Assembly (NCBI RefSeq): GCF_010727475.1
Contig: NZ_AP022567.1
Coordinates: 6,758,001-6,822,000 of the forward strand
Length of the DNA stretch: 64,000 bases
From: Mycolicibacterium mageritense
Lineage (GTDB): Bacteria > Actinomycetota > Actinomycetes > Mycobacteriales > Mycobacteriaceae
Direction of reading: 5' to 3'
The notes under the pieces were generated by a model. That model worked only from the letters and a program-made list of their open reading frames with translations. It searched no databases and had not been told where the DNA came from. Both the position numbers and the translations under genes were made by a program. This document shows positions 53,071 to 64,000 of the stretch, one piece after another. The first letter of the stretch is position 1. Each line of letters begins with the position of its first letter.

Positions 53071-53214
53071 GTGCCGCAGGCACCCACGGAGGCCTCCGGT
53101 GGTGAATCGGCCTTCCGGGCGGAGCAGCAATCGCCGTTGAGCGCCGAATCCGAGGATCCCTCCACTAGTCAGCCGGGCTCGCTGCCCGGCGCCCCCCTGG
53201 CGAGGACGCGATGA
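53071..53214 (+). CDS. Possible small upstream ORF coupled to CNNM gene
   Basis: A 47-codon open frame from GTG 53071, preceded by AAAGGG, whose stop TGA overlaps the ATG of the next gene. The product would be polar and Ser/Pro/Gly-rich, without recognisable domains. Its position suggests translational coupling to the CBS-domain membrane protein. A GATAAT -10-like sequence lies at 53001-53006 upstream. A competing short frame of 32 codons starts at ATG 53008. Coding status unproven. Confidence 0.3.
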   Translation: MPQAPTEASGGESAFRAEQQSPLSAESEDPSTSQPGSLPGAPLARTR

Positions 53215-54572
53215 GCGGCTCGACCGAAGTGGTGTTCTCGCTGCTGTCGATCCTGGCCATCGTGGTGCTCACCTTCGGCACCGCGGTGTTCGTGGCGGCC
53301 GAGTTCTCCCTGACCGCACTCGAGCGCAGCACTGTCGAGGCCAACGCCCGCTCGGGCGACCGCCGCGATCAGTTGGTTCGCCGCGCGCACCGCACACTGT
53401 CCTTCCAGCTGTCCGGCGCCCAGGTCGGCATCTCGATCACCACGCTGGCCACCGGCTATCTCGCGGAACCCGTCGTGGGCAGGTTGATCCGGCCCGGACT
53501 CGACGCGCTCGGGCTGCCCGCGAACCTCGCGAGCGGGCTGGCACTGTTCCTGGCGGTGCTGATCGCGACCTCGCTGTCCATGGTGTTCGGCGAGTTGGTG
53601 CCCAAGAACCTCGCGGTGGCACGGGCCGTGCCGACCGCGCGCGCCGCGGCGCCCTTCCAGGTGCTGTTCTCGATGCTGTTCACACCGGTCATCCGGCTCA
53701 CCAACGGCACCGCGAACTGGATCCTGCGCCGCATCGGCATCGAGCCCGCTGAAGAGCTGCGGTCGGCACGCACCGGCCAGGAACTGGCATCGCTCGTGCG
53801 CAACTCCGCGCGCAGCGGTTCGCTGGACCCCACCACAGCAACGCTCGTCGACCGTTCCCTGCAGTTCGGTGAACGCACCGCCGAGGAGCTGATGACGCCT
53901 CGGTCGAAGATCGAGACCCTCGACTCCGACGACACCGTGGCCGATCTGATGGCGACCGCGATCAGGACCGGTTACTCGCGTTTCCCCATCGTCGACGGCG
54001 ATCTCGACGCCACGATCGGCATGGTGCACGTCAAGCAGGTCTTCACCGTGCCGCACAAGGACCGTGCGGGCACGCGCCTGGCCGCGCTGGCGTTGCCGGT
54101 CGCGACGGTCCCGTCGACGCTCGACGGTGACGCGGTGATGGCACAGATCCGGGCGAACGGCCTGCAGACCGCGCTCGTCGTCGACGAGTACGGCGGTACC
54201 GCGGGAATGGTCACGGTCGAGGATCTGATCGAGGAGATCGTCGGCGACGTCCGCGACGAGCACGACGACGCCACGCCCGATGTGGTGCCGGCCGGGCAGG
54301 GCTGGCGCGTGTCGGGCCTGTTGCGCATCGACGAGGTGGCCACCGAGACCGGATTCCGTGCTGCCGAAGGCGAATACGAGACCATCGGCGGCCTCGTGCT
54401 GCAGGAGCTCGGGCACATCCCCGAGGCAGGTGAATCGGTCGACCTGACGGCGTTCGACCCCGACGGGCCCCTCGACAATCCGGTGCGCTGGCGCGCGACC
54501 GTGGTGCGGATGGACGGCCGCCGGATCGACCTGCTCGATCTCACCGAGCTGGGCTCGGGAGGTGACAGCTGA
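53211..54572 (+). CDS. CNNM/HlyC-CorC-family membrane transporter protein
   Basis: A 453-residue protein with an N-terminal DUF21 (CNNM) membrane domain (AVFVAAEFSLTALERSTVEA, then FQLSGAQVGISITTLATGYL and MVFGELVPKNLAVA). A CBS-domain pair follows (MTPRSKIETLDSDD onwards), then a C-terminal CorC/HlyC domain ending near GGDS. Family members transport or sense magnesium or cobalt. Orthologue of Rv1842c. It overlaps the second CNNM gene by 1 bp (TGATG), suggesting a heteromeric complex. Confidence 0.9.
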   Translation: MSGSTEVVFSLLSILAIVVLTFGTAVFVAAEFSLTALERSTVEANARSGDRRDQLVRRAHRTLSFQLSGAQVGISITTLATGYLAEPVVGRLIRPGLDALGLPANLASGLALFLAVLIATSLSMVFGELVPKNLAVARAVPTARAAAPFQVLFSMLFTPVIRLTNGTANWILRRIGIEPAEELRSARTGQELASLVRNSARSGSLDPTTATLVDRSLQFGERTAEELMTPRSKIETLDSDDTVADLMATAIRTGYSRFPIVDGDLDATIGMVHVKQVFTVPHKDRAGTRLAALALPVATVPSTLDGDAVMAQIRANGLQTALVVDEYGGTAGMVTVEDLIEEIVGDVRDEHDDATPDVVPAGQGWRVSGLLRIDEVATETGFRAAEGEYETIGGLVLQELGHIPEAGESVDLTAFDPDGPLDNPVRWRATVVRMDGRRIDLLDLTELGSGGDS

Positions 54573-55624
54573 TGGGTGACATCTTCGGGGTTCTGCTGAC
54601 GGTGCTGCTGCTCGGCGCCAACGCGTTCTTCGTCGCGTCCGAGTTCGCGCTCATCTCGGCGCGCCGCGACCGCCTGCAGGCGCTGGCCGAGCAGGGCAAG
54701 AAGAGCGCCGTTACGGTGATCCGGGCCGGTGAGAACCTCTCGCTCATGCTGGCCGGCGCGCAGCTCGGCATCACGATCTGCTCGATCCTGCTCGGCCGGG
54801 TCGGCGAACCCGCGGTGGCCCATCTGCTGGAGAAACCGTTTGCACTGCTTGGCATCTCGGAAGCGGTGCTGCACACGGTGTCGTTCTTCGTGGCACTGGC
54901 AATCGTGGTGATCCTGCACGTGCTCCTCGGTGAGATGGTGCCGAAGAACATCGCGATCGCGGGCCCCGAATCGGCCGCGATGCTGCTGATCCCGCCGTAT
55001 CTGGTGTACATCCGCGCGGCCCGGCCGTTCATCGCGTTCTACAACTGGTGCGCCAACACGACCCTGCGAGCGTTCCGGGTCGAACCGCGCGACGAGCTTG
55101 AGTCCGCGGTGTCCACTGTCGAGCTGTCCGAGATGATCGCGGAGTCGGTGTCGGAAGGCCTGCTGGACACCGAGGAGCACAGCCGGCTGACCCGCGCGCT
55201 GCAGACCCGCAGCAGGACCGTCGCCGATGTCGCCATGCCGCTGGACCAGATCCATGTCATCCCGGTGGCGGCTCCGGGTTCCGGGCCGACCGTCGGTGCC
55301 GTCGAACGCGCGCTCACCGAGACGGGCTATTCACGCTTCCCGGTGGTGGACGCGTCGGGTGCGTTCATCGGGTATCTCCACATCAAGGATGTGCTGCCGC
55401 AGGTCGAGGATCCCGACGCGGTGCTGGACGTCGCGATGGTCCGGCCCCTGCCCCGGTTGGCCGCGTCGCTACCGGTGCCCGACGCGCTGTCGCGCCTGCG
55501 GCGCAACAACAGTCACCTGGCGCTGGCAACCGGACCCGACGGCGCCGTGACCGCGATGGTCGCACTGGAGGATCTGGTCGAGGATCTCGTCGGGACCGTG
55601 CGCGACGGCACGCACCGCATCTGA
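54572..55624 (+). CDS. CNNM-family membrane protein, short form
   Basis: A 350-residue paralogue of the preceding protein. The DUF21 membrane domain is clear (ANAFFVASEFALISARRDRL, LMLAGAQLGITICSILLGRV, HVLLGEMVPKNIAIAG), and a CBS pair follows (MPLDQIHVIPVA onwards). It stops after ALEDLVEDLVGTVRDG and therefore lacks the CorC C-terminal domain, exactly as in the M. tuberculosis orthologue (Rv1841c). Its ATG overlaps the preceding stop. Confidence 0.9.
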   Translation: MGDIFGVLLTVLLLGANAFFVASEFALISARRDRLQALAEQGKKSAVTVIRAGENLSLMLAGAQLGITICSILLGRVGEPAVAHLLEKPFALLGISEAVLHTVSFFVALAIVVILHVLLGEMVPKNIAIAGPESAAMLLIPPYLVYIRAARPFIAFYNWCANTTLRAFRVEPRDELESAVSTVELSEMIAESVSEGLLDTEEHSRLTRALQTRSRTVADVAMPLDQIHVIPVAAPGSGPTVGAVERALTETGYSRFPVVDASGAFIGYLHIKDVLPQVEDPDAVLDVAMVRPLPRLAASLPVPDALSRLRRNNSHLALATGPDGAVTAMVALEDLVEDLVGTVRDGTHRI

Positions 55625-55813
55625 GCTCGGCTGCAAACCAGTCAGGCTTTGCTGGCGGCAGCGGATGCCGGCGGCAGCAGTTGAGGTGCGCTCGTGCTCG
55701 GCAAGACGCTCGGCGCCAGGGTGTTCGCAACCGCGGGCAGTGACCGATGACCGCGACGGGCCGCAGGTAGGCTCGAGCCGCACGGCCGGGGCGGGCCACC
55801 GAGTGGAGGAGAC

Positions 55814-55849
55814 ATGGCACAGCGACGGAACGCGCCATGTCCGAGCTGA
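55814..55849 (+). CDS. Possible 11-residue leader peptide
   Basis: ATG at 55814 has an excellent ribosome site (GGAGGAGAC) and encodes MAQRRNAPCPS before TGA at 55847. The frame overlaps the ATG 55837 of the following gene and stops 2 bp before that gene's alternative start at 55852. This could couple or regulate translation; it could also be chance. Confidence 0.3.
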   Translation: MAQRRNAPCPS

Positions 55850-56772
55850 CCATGGAGCGCGTCACCGACACCGACACCACCGGCGAGGTTCTGCCTGCCG
55901 AAGATTGGACCGTCCGAGCCGAATCACACCGGCGCCGGGTGGACAACTTCCTCACACCGCACGTGCGCCGCCGCCAGGCGGGAGAACCACACCCGGTGTG
56001 GGATTTCCTGTTCACGTATTACAGCCTGCGACCTCGCCAGCTGCGTCGATGGCATCCCGGATACGGCGTGGTACTCGCAGGTGACGACGCCCGCGCCTAC
56101 CTTGGCCGCACCGGATACGGTCCGCACCCCGACGGCGTCACGGTCCGCGCCGAACACCTGGAGTCCCGCATCGAAACGGTCCGGTTCGTCGCGCGCCTGC
56201 TGCGGGCCACCGCGAGCCGGCCGCCGCAGCTCAACTGTTTCGGCCTGCATGAATGGGCCATGGTGTACCGGGCGCCCGAGGTGCGGCACGGCCAGGTGCC
56301 ACTGCGCCTGGGGCCGGCCGAAACCGACGCCGTGGTGGATTCGATGCCGTTGCGCTGCAGTCATTTCGATGCGTTCCGGTTCTTCACCGAGCCGGCCGTC
56401 GCACGCAACAGCCGACACCTGACCCGCGACGAACAGGTCGCCACCGAGCAGCCCGGATGCATCCACGCCGCCATGGACTGTTACAAGTGGGCCTACAAGC
56501 TGGGCCCACTGGTGCCGTCCGAACTCGTCATGGACGCTCTCGAACTCGCGGCCGACGCGCGGGCCCTGGATATGCGCGCAAGCCCGTACGACCTGACAAG
56601 CTATGGTTTCGAGCCGATTGCAATCGAAACAGCGACCGGGCGTGCCGAATACGTCAGGGCGCAGCAGCGGATCGCCGAACGAGCGGCCCCGTTGCGGGCC
56701 ACGCTGGCAAACCGGTGTGAGCTGTTGCTCATCAGGACGGACGCACGAAATGCCGACGTTACCGATGGGTAA
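55837..56772 (+). CDS. Conserved actinobacterial protein (often labelled 3-methyladenine DNA glycosylase)
   Basis: A 311-residue soluble protein conserved in actinobacteria. Landmarks are PVWDFLFTYYSLRPRQLRRW, LNCFGLHEWAMVYR near residues 132-145, RCSHFDAFRFFTEPA and CIHAAMDCYKWAYKL. The database label 3-methyladenine DNA glycosylase is common for this group, but no HhH or AAG fold motif is visible, so the name is not supported by what I see. The start could be ATG 55837 or ATG 55852. It lies 51 bp upstream of glcB. Confidence 0.7.
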   Translation: MSELTMERVTDTDTTGEVLPAEDWTVRAESHRRRVDNFLTPHVRRRQAGEPHPVWDFLFTYYSLRPRQLRRWHPGYGVVLAGDDARAYLGRTGYGPHPDGVTVRAEHLESRIETVRFVARLLRATASRPPQLNCFGLHEWAMVYRAPEVRHGQVPLRLGPAETDAVVDSMPLRCSHFDAFRFFTEPAVARNSRHLTRDEQVATEQPGCIHAAMDCYKWAYKLGPLVPSELVMDALELAADARALDMRASPYDLTSYGFEPIAIETATGRAEYVRAQQRIAERAAPLRATLANRCELLLIRTDARNADVTDG

Positions 56773-56823
56773 GCTGGATCAACGGCAGACGCCGCGCGGC
56801 GTCTGGAGCCGAGGGAGGAAAGC

Positions 56824-59022
56824 ATGTCTGATCGCGTGACGGTCGGAAACCTGCGCGTTGCCAAGGTGCTGCACGACTTCATCACGAATGAGGCGCTGCC
56901 CGGCACCGGAGTAGACCCGGACACCTTCTGGTCGGGTGTGGACAAGGTCGTCGCCGACCTCACGCCCAAGAACCAGGAGCTGCTGGCCCGCCGCGACGAC
57001 CTCCAGGCCCAGATCGACAAGTATCACCGGGCGCATGTCATCGAGCCGCTCGACGCGGCCGCCTACAAGCAGTTCCTGATCGACATCGGCTACCTGCAGC
57101 CCGAGCCTGACGACTTCACGATCACCACCGCGGGCGTCGACGACGAGATCACCACCACCGCGGGCCCGCAGCTCGTGGTGCCGATCCTCAACGCGCGGTT
57201 CGCGCTCAACGCAGCCAACGCGCGATGGGGCTCGCTCTACGACGCGCTGTACGGCACCGATGTCATTCCCGAGGACGACGGCGCCGAGAAGGGCACCGGC
57301 TACAACCAGATCCGCGGCGACAAGGTCATCGCGTACGCACGCAACTTCCTCGACGAGGCGGTCCCGTTGGCGGCCGGATCGTGGAGCGACGCCACCGGGC
57401 TGAAGATCGACGACGGGGAGCTGGTGGTCACCTACGGTGACGGCCTGTCGACCGGCCTCGCCACGCCAGAGCAGTTCGTCGGCTACACGGGCAAGCTGGG
57501 CGAGCCGCAGTGGTCGGTGCTGCTCAAGCACAACGGCCTGCATATCGAGATCCTGATCGACCCCGACTCCCCCGTCGGCGCCACCGACGCCGCGGGCATC
57601 AAGGACGTCGTGCTGGAATCCGCGATCACCACGATCATGGACTTCGAGGACTCCGTGGCTGCTGTCGACGCCGACGACAAGGTGCTGGGCTACCGCAACT
57701 GGCTGGGCCTGAACAAGGGCGACCTGGCCGAAGAGGTCAGCAAGGGCGGCAAGACCTTCACGCGCGTCCTCAACCCCGACCGCACCTTCACGACCCCCGA
57801 CGGCGAGGGCGAGCTGACCCTGCCGGGCCGCAGCCTGCTCTTCGTCCGCAACGTCGGTCACTTGATGACCAACGACGCCATCGTGGATGCCGAAGGCAAC
57901 GAGATCCCCGAGGGCATCCAGGACGCCCTGTTCACGGGCCTGATCGCGATGCACGGCCTCAAGACCAGTGACGACAACGGGCCGCTGCAGAACAGCCGCA
58001 CCGGTTCGGTCTACATCGTCAAGCCCAAGATGCACGGTCCCGACGAGGTCGCGTTCACGTGCGAGCTGTTCAGCCGCGTCGAGGACGTGCTGGGACTGCC
58101 CGAGGCGACGCTCAAGGTCGGCATCATGGACGAAGAGCGGCGCACCACGGTCAACCTCAAGGCGTGCATCAAAGCCGCAGCCGACCGCGTGGTGTTCATC
58201 AACACCGGATTCCTCGACCGCACGGGCGACGAGATCCACACCTCGATGGAGGCCGGCCCGATGATCCGCAAGGGTGCGATGAAGTCGCAGCCGTGGATCA
58301 AGGCCTACGAGGACAACAACGTCGACATCGGCCTCGCCACGGGCCTGTCGGGCAAGGCCCAGATCGGCAAGGGCATGTGGGCCATGACCGAGCTCATGGC
58401 CGACATGGTCGAGCAGAAGATCGGCCAGCCCAAGGCCGGCGCCACCACGGCGTGGGTGCCCTCACCCACCGCCGCCACGCTGCACGCCATGCACTACCAC
58501 CAGGTGGACGTGTACGAGGTGCAGAAGGAACTGGTCGGCAAGTCCCGCGCGAGCATCGACGACCTGCTGACCATCCCGCTGGCCGACTCGTCGCTGACCT
58601 GGTCGCCCGAGGAGATCCACGAAGAGGTCGACAACAACTGCCAGTCGATCCTCGGTTACGTGGTCCGCTGGATCGACGCGGGTGTCGGCTGCTCGAAGGT
58701 GCCCGACATCCACAACGTCGCGCTGATGGAAGACCGCGCAACGCTGCGCATCTCCAGCCAGCTGCTGGCCAACTGGCTGCGCCACGGCGTAATCACGGCC
58801 GAGGACGTCAAGGCCAGCCTGCGCCGCATGGCGGCCGTGGTCGACGAGCAGAACGCCAAGGACGCCGACTACCTGCCGATGGCGCCGAACCCGGACGCCA
58901 GCATCGCGTTCCAGGCCGCGCAGGAGTTGATCCTGTCGGGAGCCGAGCAGCCCAACGGGTACACAGAGCCGATCCTGCACCGACGCAGGCGCGAGTTCAA
59001 AGCCGGCGCCGCTGCCCGGTGA
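56824..59022 (+). CDS. glcB: Malate synthase G
   Basis: A 732-residue glyoxylate-cycle enzyme condensing glyoxylate and acetyl-CoA to malate. Conserved stretches include MDFEDSVAAVDADDKVLGYRNW near residues 273-294, KPKMHGPDEVAFTCELFSR, KVGIMDEERRTTVNL and the active-site region GVGCSKVPDIHNVALMEDRATL with the catalytic Asp. ATG at 56824 follows GGGAGGAAAGC. Length is close to the roughly 740 residues of M. tuberculosis GlcB. Confidence 0.96.
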   Translation: MSDRVTVGNLRVAKVLHDFITNEALPGTGVDPDTFWSGVDKVVADLTPKNQELLARRDDLQAQIDKYHRAHVIEPLDAAAYKQFLIDIGYLQPEPDDFTITTAGVDDEITTTAGPQLVVPILNARFALNAANARWGSLYDALYGTDVIPEDDGAEKGTGYNQIRGDKVIAYARNFLDEAVPLAAGSWSDATGLKIDDGELVVTYGDGLSTGLATPEQFVGYTGKLGEPQWSVLLKHNGLHIEILIDPDSPVGATDAAGIKDVVLESAITTIMDFEDSVAAVDADDKVLGYRNWLGLNKGDLAEEVSKGGKTFTRVLNPDRTFTTPDGEGELTLPGRSLLFVRNVGHLMTNDAIVDAEGNEIPEGIQDALFTGLIAMHGLKTSDDNGPLQNSRTGSVYIVKPKMHGPDEVAFTCELFSRVEDVLGLPEATLKVGIMDEERRTTVNLKACIKAAADRVVFINTGFLDRTGDEIHTSMEAGPMIRKGAMKSQPWIKAYEDNNVDIGLATGLSGKAQIGKGMWAMTELMADMVEQKIGQPKAGATTAWVPSPTAATLHAMHYHQVDVYEVQKELVGKSRASIDDLLTIPLADSSLTWSPEEIHEEVDNNCQSILGYVVRWIDAGVGCSKVPDIHNVALMEDRATLRISSQLLANWLRHGVITAEDVKASLRRMAAVVDEQNAKDADYLPMAPNPDASIAFQAAQELILSGAEQPNGYTEPILHRRRREFKAGAAAR

Positions 59023-59086
59023 CTAGACTGCGGCGGGGTCGGATGGCGAATCGACGCTTCGAGTACAGGGTTTGGGGTGGCTAGGT

Positions 59087-61306
59087 TTGGGCAGACACAG
59101 CATTCCCGATCCTGACGATTCCGACGACGAAGCACGGTACGAGCCCGACCCCGACCAGGGATACGACGAGCCGGAGCCGCCGTCGTACCGGTATGAGTCG
59201 GACTATCCGCGCGGACGCGGTGACCGAGACGACCGGCCGGACTACCCGCAGCCCGGTTACGACCAGCCCGGCCACCGGCCGTCGCAGTACCGCGAGCCCG
59301 ACTACCGCCAACCCGAGCCCGGCTATCGCACGTCGCGATACCGTGACGACTACGACGAACCGGCACCGGCTCAGCCCGGGTACAGCGGCGACGAGTACGA
59401 CGAGTACGCCGACGATTACGACAACGAGTACGACGACACCTACGGTGACGACTACGCCGACGGCTACGACGACGATCGCGATGCCCCGACCGCGAAGTTC
59501 AGCGCGGCAGGCGGTCCGCCCCCGTCGACCCCGACCGGCCCGCAGCACACCGGTGAGTGGGACGGCGGCGAGTGGACGGGCAGCCATCGCGCGGTGGCCG
59601 GCGGCAGGCGCGGGGTCAGCGTCGGCGTCATCGTGGCACTGGTCACGGTCGTGGTGGTGGTTGCCGCGGTCATCCTGTGGCGGTTCTTCGGCGACATGCT
59701 GTCGAGCCGCAGCGACGCCGCGGCGGCGCGCTGCGTCGACGGCGAACTGTCGGTGGCCGTGGTCGCCGACCCGACCATTGCGTCGCACATCGAGACGCTG
59801 GCCAACAAGTACAACGAGACCGCGAGCCCGGTCGGCGACCGCTGCATCAAGGTTCAGGTCAAGTCGGCCAGCTCCGATCAGGTCGTGAGCGGTTTCGCCA
59901 ACACGTGGCCCGAAGAACTCGGGGAACGGCCAGCCCTGTGGATCCCGTCGAGCCAGATCGCCGAGGCCCGCCTGGAAGCCACCGCGGGTGCCAAGACCGT
60001 CAGCGACAGCCGGTCCCTGGTCACCTCACCCGTGCTGCTGGCGGTGCGGCCTCCGCTGAAAGACGCGCTCGCGCAGCAGAGTTGGTCGACGCTGCCGAAA
60101 CTGCAGACCGACCCGAACGCGCTGGCCGGTTTGAAGCTGCCCGGCTGGGGTGCACTCAAGCTTGCGCTGCCCACACGCGGCAACGGCGACGCGAGCTACC
60201 TCGTGGGCGAGGCCGTGGCGTCGGCGTCGGCACCGAACGGGGCGCCGGCCACCGCGGGCATCGGTGCGGTCAACACCCTGCTCAGCGGTCAGCCCAAGCT
60301 CGACGACAACGAGCTCAACACGGCGATCGACGCGATGGTGAACGCGTCCGACCCGGCAACGGCCCCGGTACACGCGGTGGCCACCACCGAGCAGCAGCTG
60401 TTCGCGCGCGCCGCCACCATGAGCGACGCCAAGAGTGACATCGCGGGTTGGTTGCCGCCCGGCCCGACGGCCGTTGCGGATTACCCGACGGTGTTGCTGG
60501 CCGGCGACTGGCTGTCCCAGGAGCAGGTCACCGCGGCCAGCGAGTTCTCAAGGGCGTTGCGCAAACCCGAACAGCTCGAGGAACTGGCCAAGGCCGGATT
60601 CCGGGCCGAGGGCACCACGGCGCCGTCGAGCGACGTCACCGACTTCGGACCGTTGGGTGCGGCGGTGTCGGTGGGCGACGACGCCACGCGGGTGACCCTG
60701 GCCAACACCATGACGGCGCCGGCCAAGACGCCCGCGGTGACGATCATGCTCGACCAGTCGATGCCCACCGACGAGGGCGGCAAATCACGGTTGGCCAACG
60801 TCGTGGCCGCACTCAACACGCGACTGCAGGCCCTGCCCTCAGGCGCGGAGGTCGGGCTGTGGACGTTCGACGGCACCGAGGGCCGGTCGGCGGTGTCGAC
60901 CGGGCCGCTGTCGGACCAGGTCGGCGGCCAACCGCGCTCAGAGGTGCTCAGCTCCACGCTCGAAGAGCAGACCGCTTCGGGCGGCGGCGCGGTGTCGTTC
61001 ACCACGCTGCGCCTGGTCTACACCGAGGCCATGGCCAATTTCCGTGAGGGTCAGGGCAATTCGGTCCTGGTCATCACGACCGGGCCGCACAGCGATCGCA
61101 GCCTCGACGGGCCGGGACTGCAGGACTTCATCAAGGGTGCGTTCGATCCGGCCCGCCCCGTCGCGGTCAACGTGATCGACTTCGGCGGCGACACCGACCG
61201 GGCCACCTGGGAAGGCGTGGCAGAGGCCAGCGGCGGTACCTACCAGCACATCGCCAACTCGACGTCACCGGAGTTGACGACGGCGATCAGCACCATGCTG
61301 GGCTGA
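59087..61306 (+). CDS. Membrane-anchored VWA-domain / substrate-binding-like protein
   Basis: A 739-residue protein, orthologue of Rv1836c. The N-terminus (to about residue 150) is acidic and Tyr/Pro/Asp-rich and presumably cytoplasmic. A single transmembrane segment follows (VSVGVIVALVTVVVVVAAVI, near residues 176-196). The external part holds a periplasmic-binding-protein-like region (residues about 210-540) and a von Willebrand factor A domain whose MIDAS-like motif is MLDQSMPTD. TTG at 59087 is chosen because it yields MGRHSIPDPDD, matching the remembered N-terminus of the M. tuberculosis protein; TTG 59072 is possible. Function unknown. Confidence 0.8.
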   Translation: MGRHSIPDPDDSDDEARYEPDPDQGYDEPEPPSYRYESDYPRGRGDRDDRPDYPQPGYDQPGHRPSQYREPDYRQPEPGYRTSRYRDDYDEPAPAQPGYSGDEYDEYADDYDNEYDDTYGDDYADGYDDDRDAPTAKFSAAGGPPPSTPTGPQHTGEWDGGEWTGSHRAVAGGRRGVSVGVIVALVTVVVVVAAVILWRFFGDMLSSRSDAAAARCVDGELSVAVVADPTIASHIETLANKYNETASPVGDRCIKVQVKSASSDQVVSGFANTWPEELGERPALWIPSSQIAEARLEATAGAKTVSDSRSLVTSPVLLAVRPPLKDALAQQSWSTLPKLQTDPNALAGLKLPGWGALKLALPTRGNGDASYLVGEAVASASAPNGAPATAGIGAVNTLLSGQPKLDDNELNTAIDAMVNASDPATAPVHAVATTEQQLFARAATMSDAKSDIAGWLPPGPTAVADYPTVLLAGDWLSQEQVTAASEFSRALRKPEQLEELAKAGFRAEGTTAPSSDVTDFGPLGAAVSVGDDATRVTLANTMTAPAKTPAVTIMLDQSMPTDEGGKSRLANVVAALNTRLQALPSGAEVGLWTFDGTEGRSAVSTGPLSDQVGGQPRSEVLSSTLEEQTASGGGAVSFTTLRLVYTEAMANFREGQGNSVLVITTGPHSDRSLDGPGLQDFIKGAFDPARPVAVNVIDFGGDTDRATWEGVAEASGGTYQHIANSTSPELTTAISTMLG

Positions 61307-61331
61307 TCGCCGGCTCGGCAAAGACCGTTTG

Positions 61332-61360
61332 GGAGCGCCGCCCGGTTCGGGCGGCGCTCC
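61332..61360. terminator. Bidirectional hairpin between convergent genes
   Basis: GGAGCGCCGCCC (61332-61343) and GGGCGGCGCTCC (61349-61360) form a perfect 12-bp stem with a 5-nt loop. It occupies the 61-bp gap between the convergent VWA-protein gene and gcvP, and can terminate both. Confidence 0.85.
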
Positions 61361-61367
61361 TGACGTA

Positions 61368-64000
<2,633 letters not shown>

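Noticed and set aside
56779..58239. Minus-strand 486-codon frame opposite glcB
   Set aside because: Antisense shadow of malate synthase with no domain and no ribosome site.

Overview
The window is 64 kb of very GC-rich, densely coding DNA from an actinobacterium, almost certainly a rapidly growing mycobacterium (Mycolicibacterium, close to the M. smegmatis group). The evidence is the gene content and order: apa, modBC, an F420-dependent oxidoreductase, ndh, ureABCFGD, blaI/blaR-like genes, gnd, guaB1, two CBS-domain (CNNM) membrane proteins, glcB, a VWA-domain protein and gcvP. As far as I recall, this is the arrangement of the M. tuberculosis Rv1832-Rv1863 region. No rRNA, tRNA, insertion sequence, prophage or CRISPR array was seen.

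Layout. (1) 1-5.5 kb: nitrogen and amino-acid genes. A PucR-type regulator (cut by the left edge) is divergent from an MFS transporter and an agmatinase-family ureohydrolase; a tandem glycine riboswitch then precedes a CycA-type glycine/alanine/serine permease. (2) 5.5-14.8 kb: small conserved genes, including a deazaflavin-dependent reductase, a TfoX-N protein, an HhH-GPD protein, an MpaB-type oxygenase flanked by two related small membrane proteins, a lipoprotein, a DUF72 protein, a ferredoxin-reductase-like flavoprotein, and a winged-helix plus double-ATPase pair of unknown role. (3) 14.9-27.2 kb: a polyol (probably pentitol or tetritol) catabolic locus. A ten-gene minus-strand operon encodes a SIS-domain isomerase, FGGY kinase, ribulose-phosphate-epimerase-like protein, three dehydrogenases and a CUT2-type ABC importer with two tandemly duplicated binding proteins. 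A SorC-type regulator and an SDR are divergent, and the shared intergenic region has three helically phased CATATG sites. (4) 27.2-35.6 kb: thiolase-like protein, LLM oxidoreductase, phosphoketolase, CPBP protease, CGNR regulator, a repeat-containing protein, an alcohol dehydrogenase and a GlsB-like membrane protein. (5) 36-64 kb: the conserved mycobacterial block.

How the genes work together. The polyol operon would import a sugar alcohol, oxidise it to a ketose, phosphorylate it and pass it to pentose-phosphate metabolism, where phosphoketolase and 6-phosphogluconate dehydrogenase also act. Glycine is handled at both ends: riboswitch-controlled uptake on the left and the glycine cleavage P-protein on the right, with malate synthase G consuming glyoxylate. 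Urea from the ureohydrolase could feed the urease, but ureD carries an apparent one-base frameshift in a short G run. An iron-box-flanked gene of unknown function sits between the urease and blaI regions. The molybdate importer lacks the adjacent modA expected from the M. tuberculosis order.
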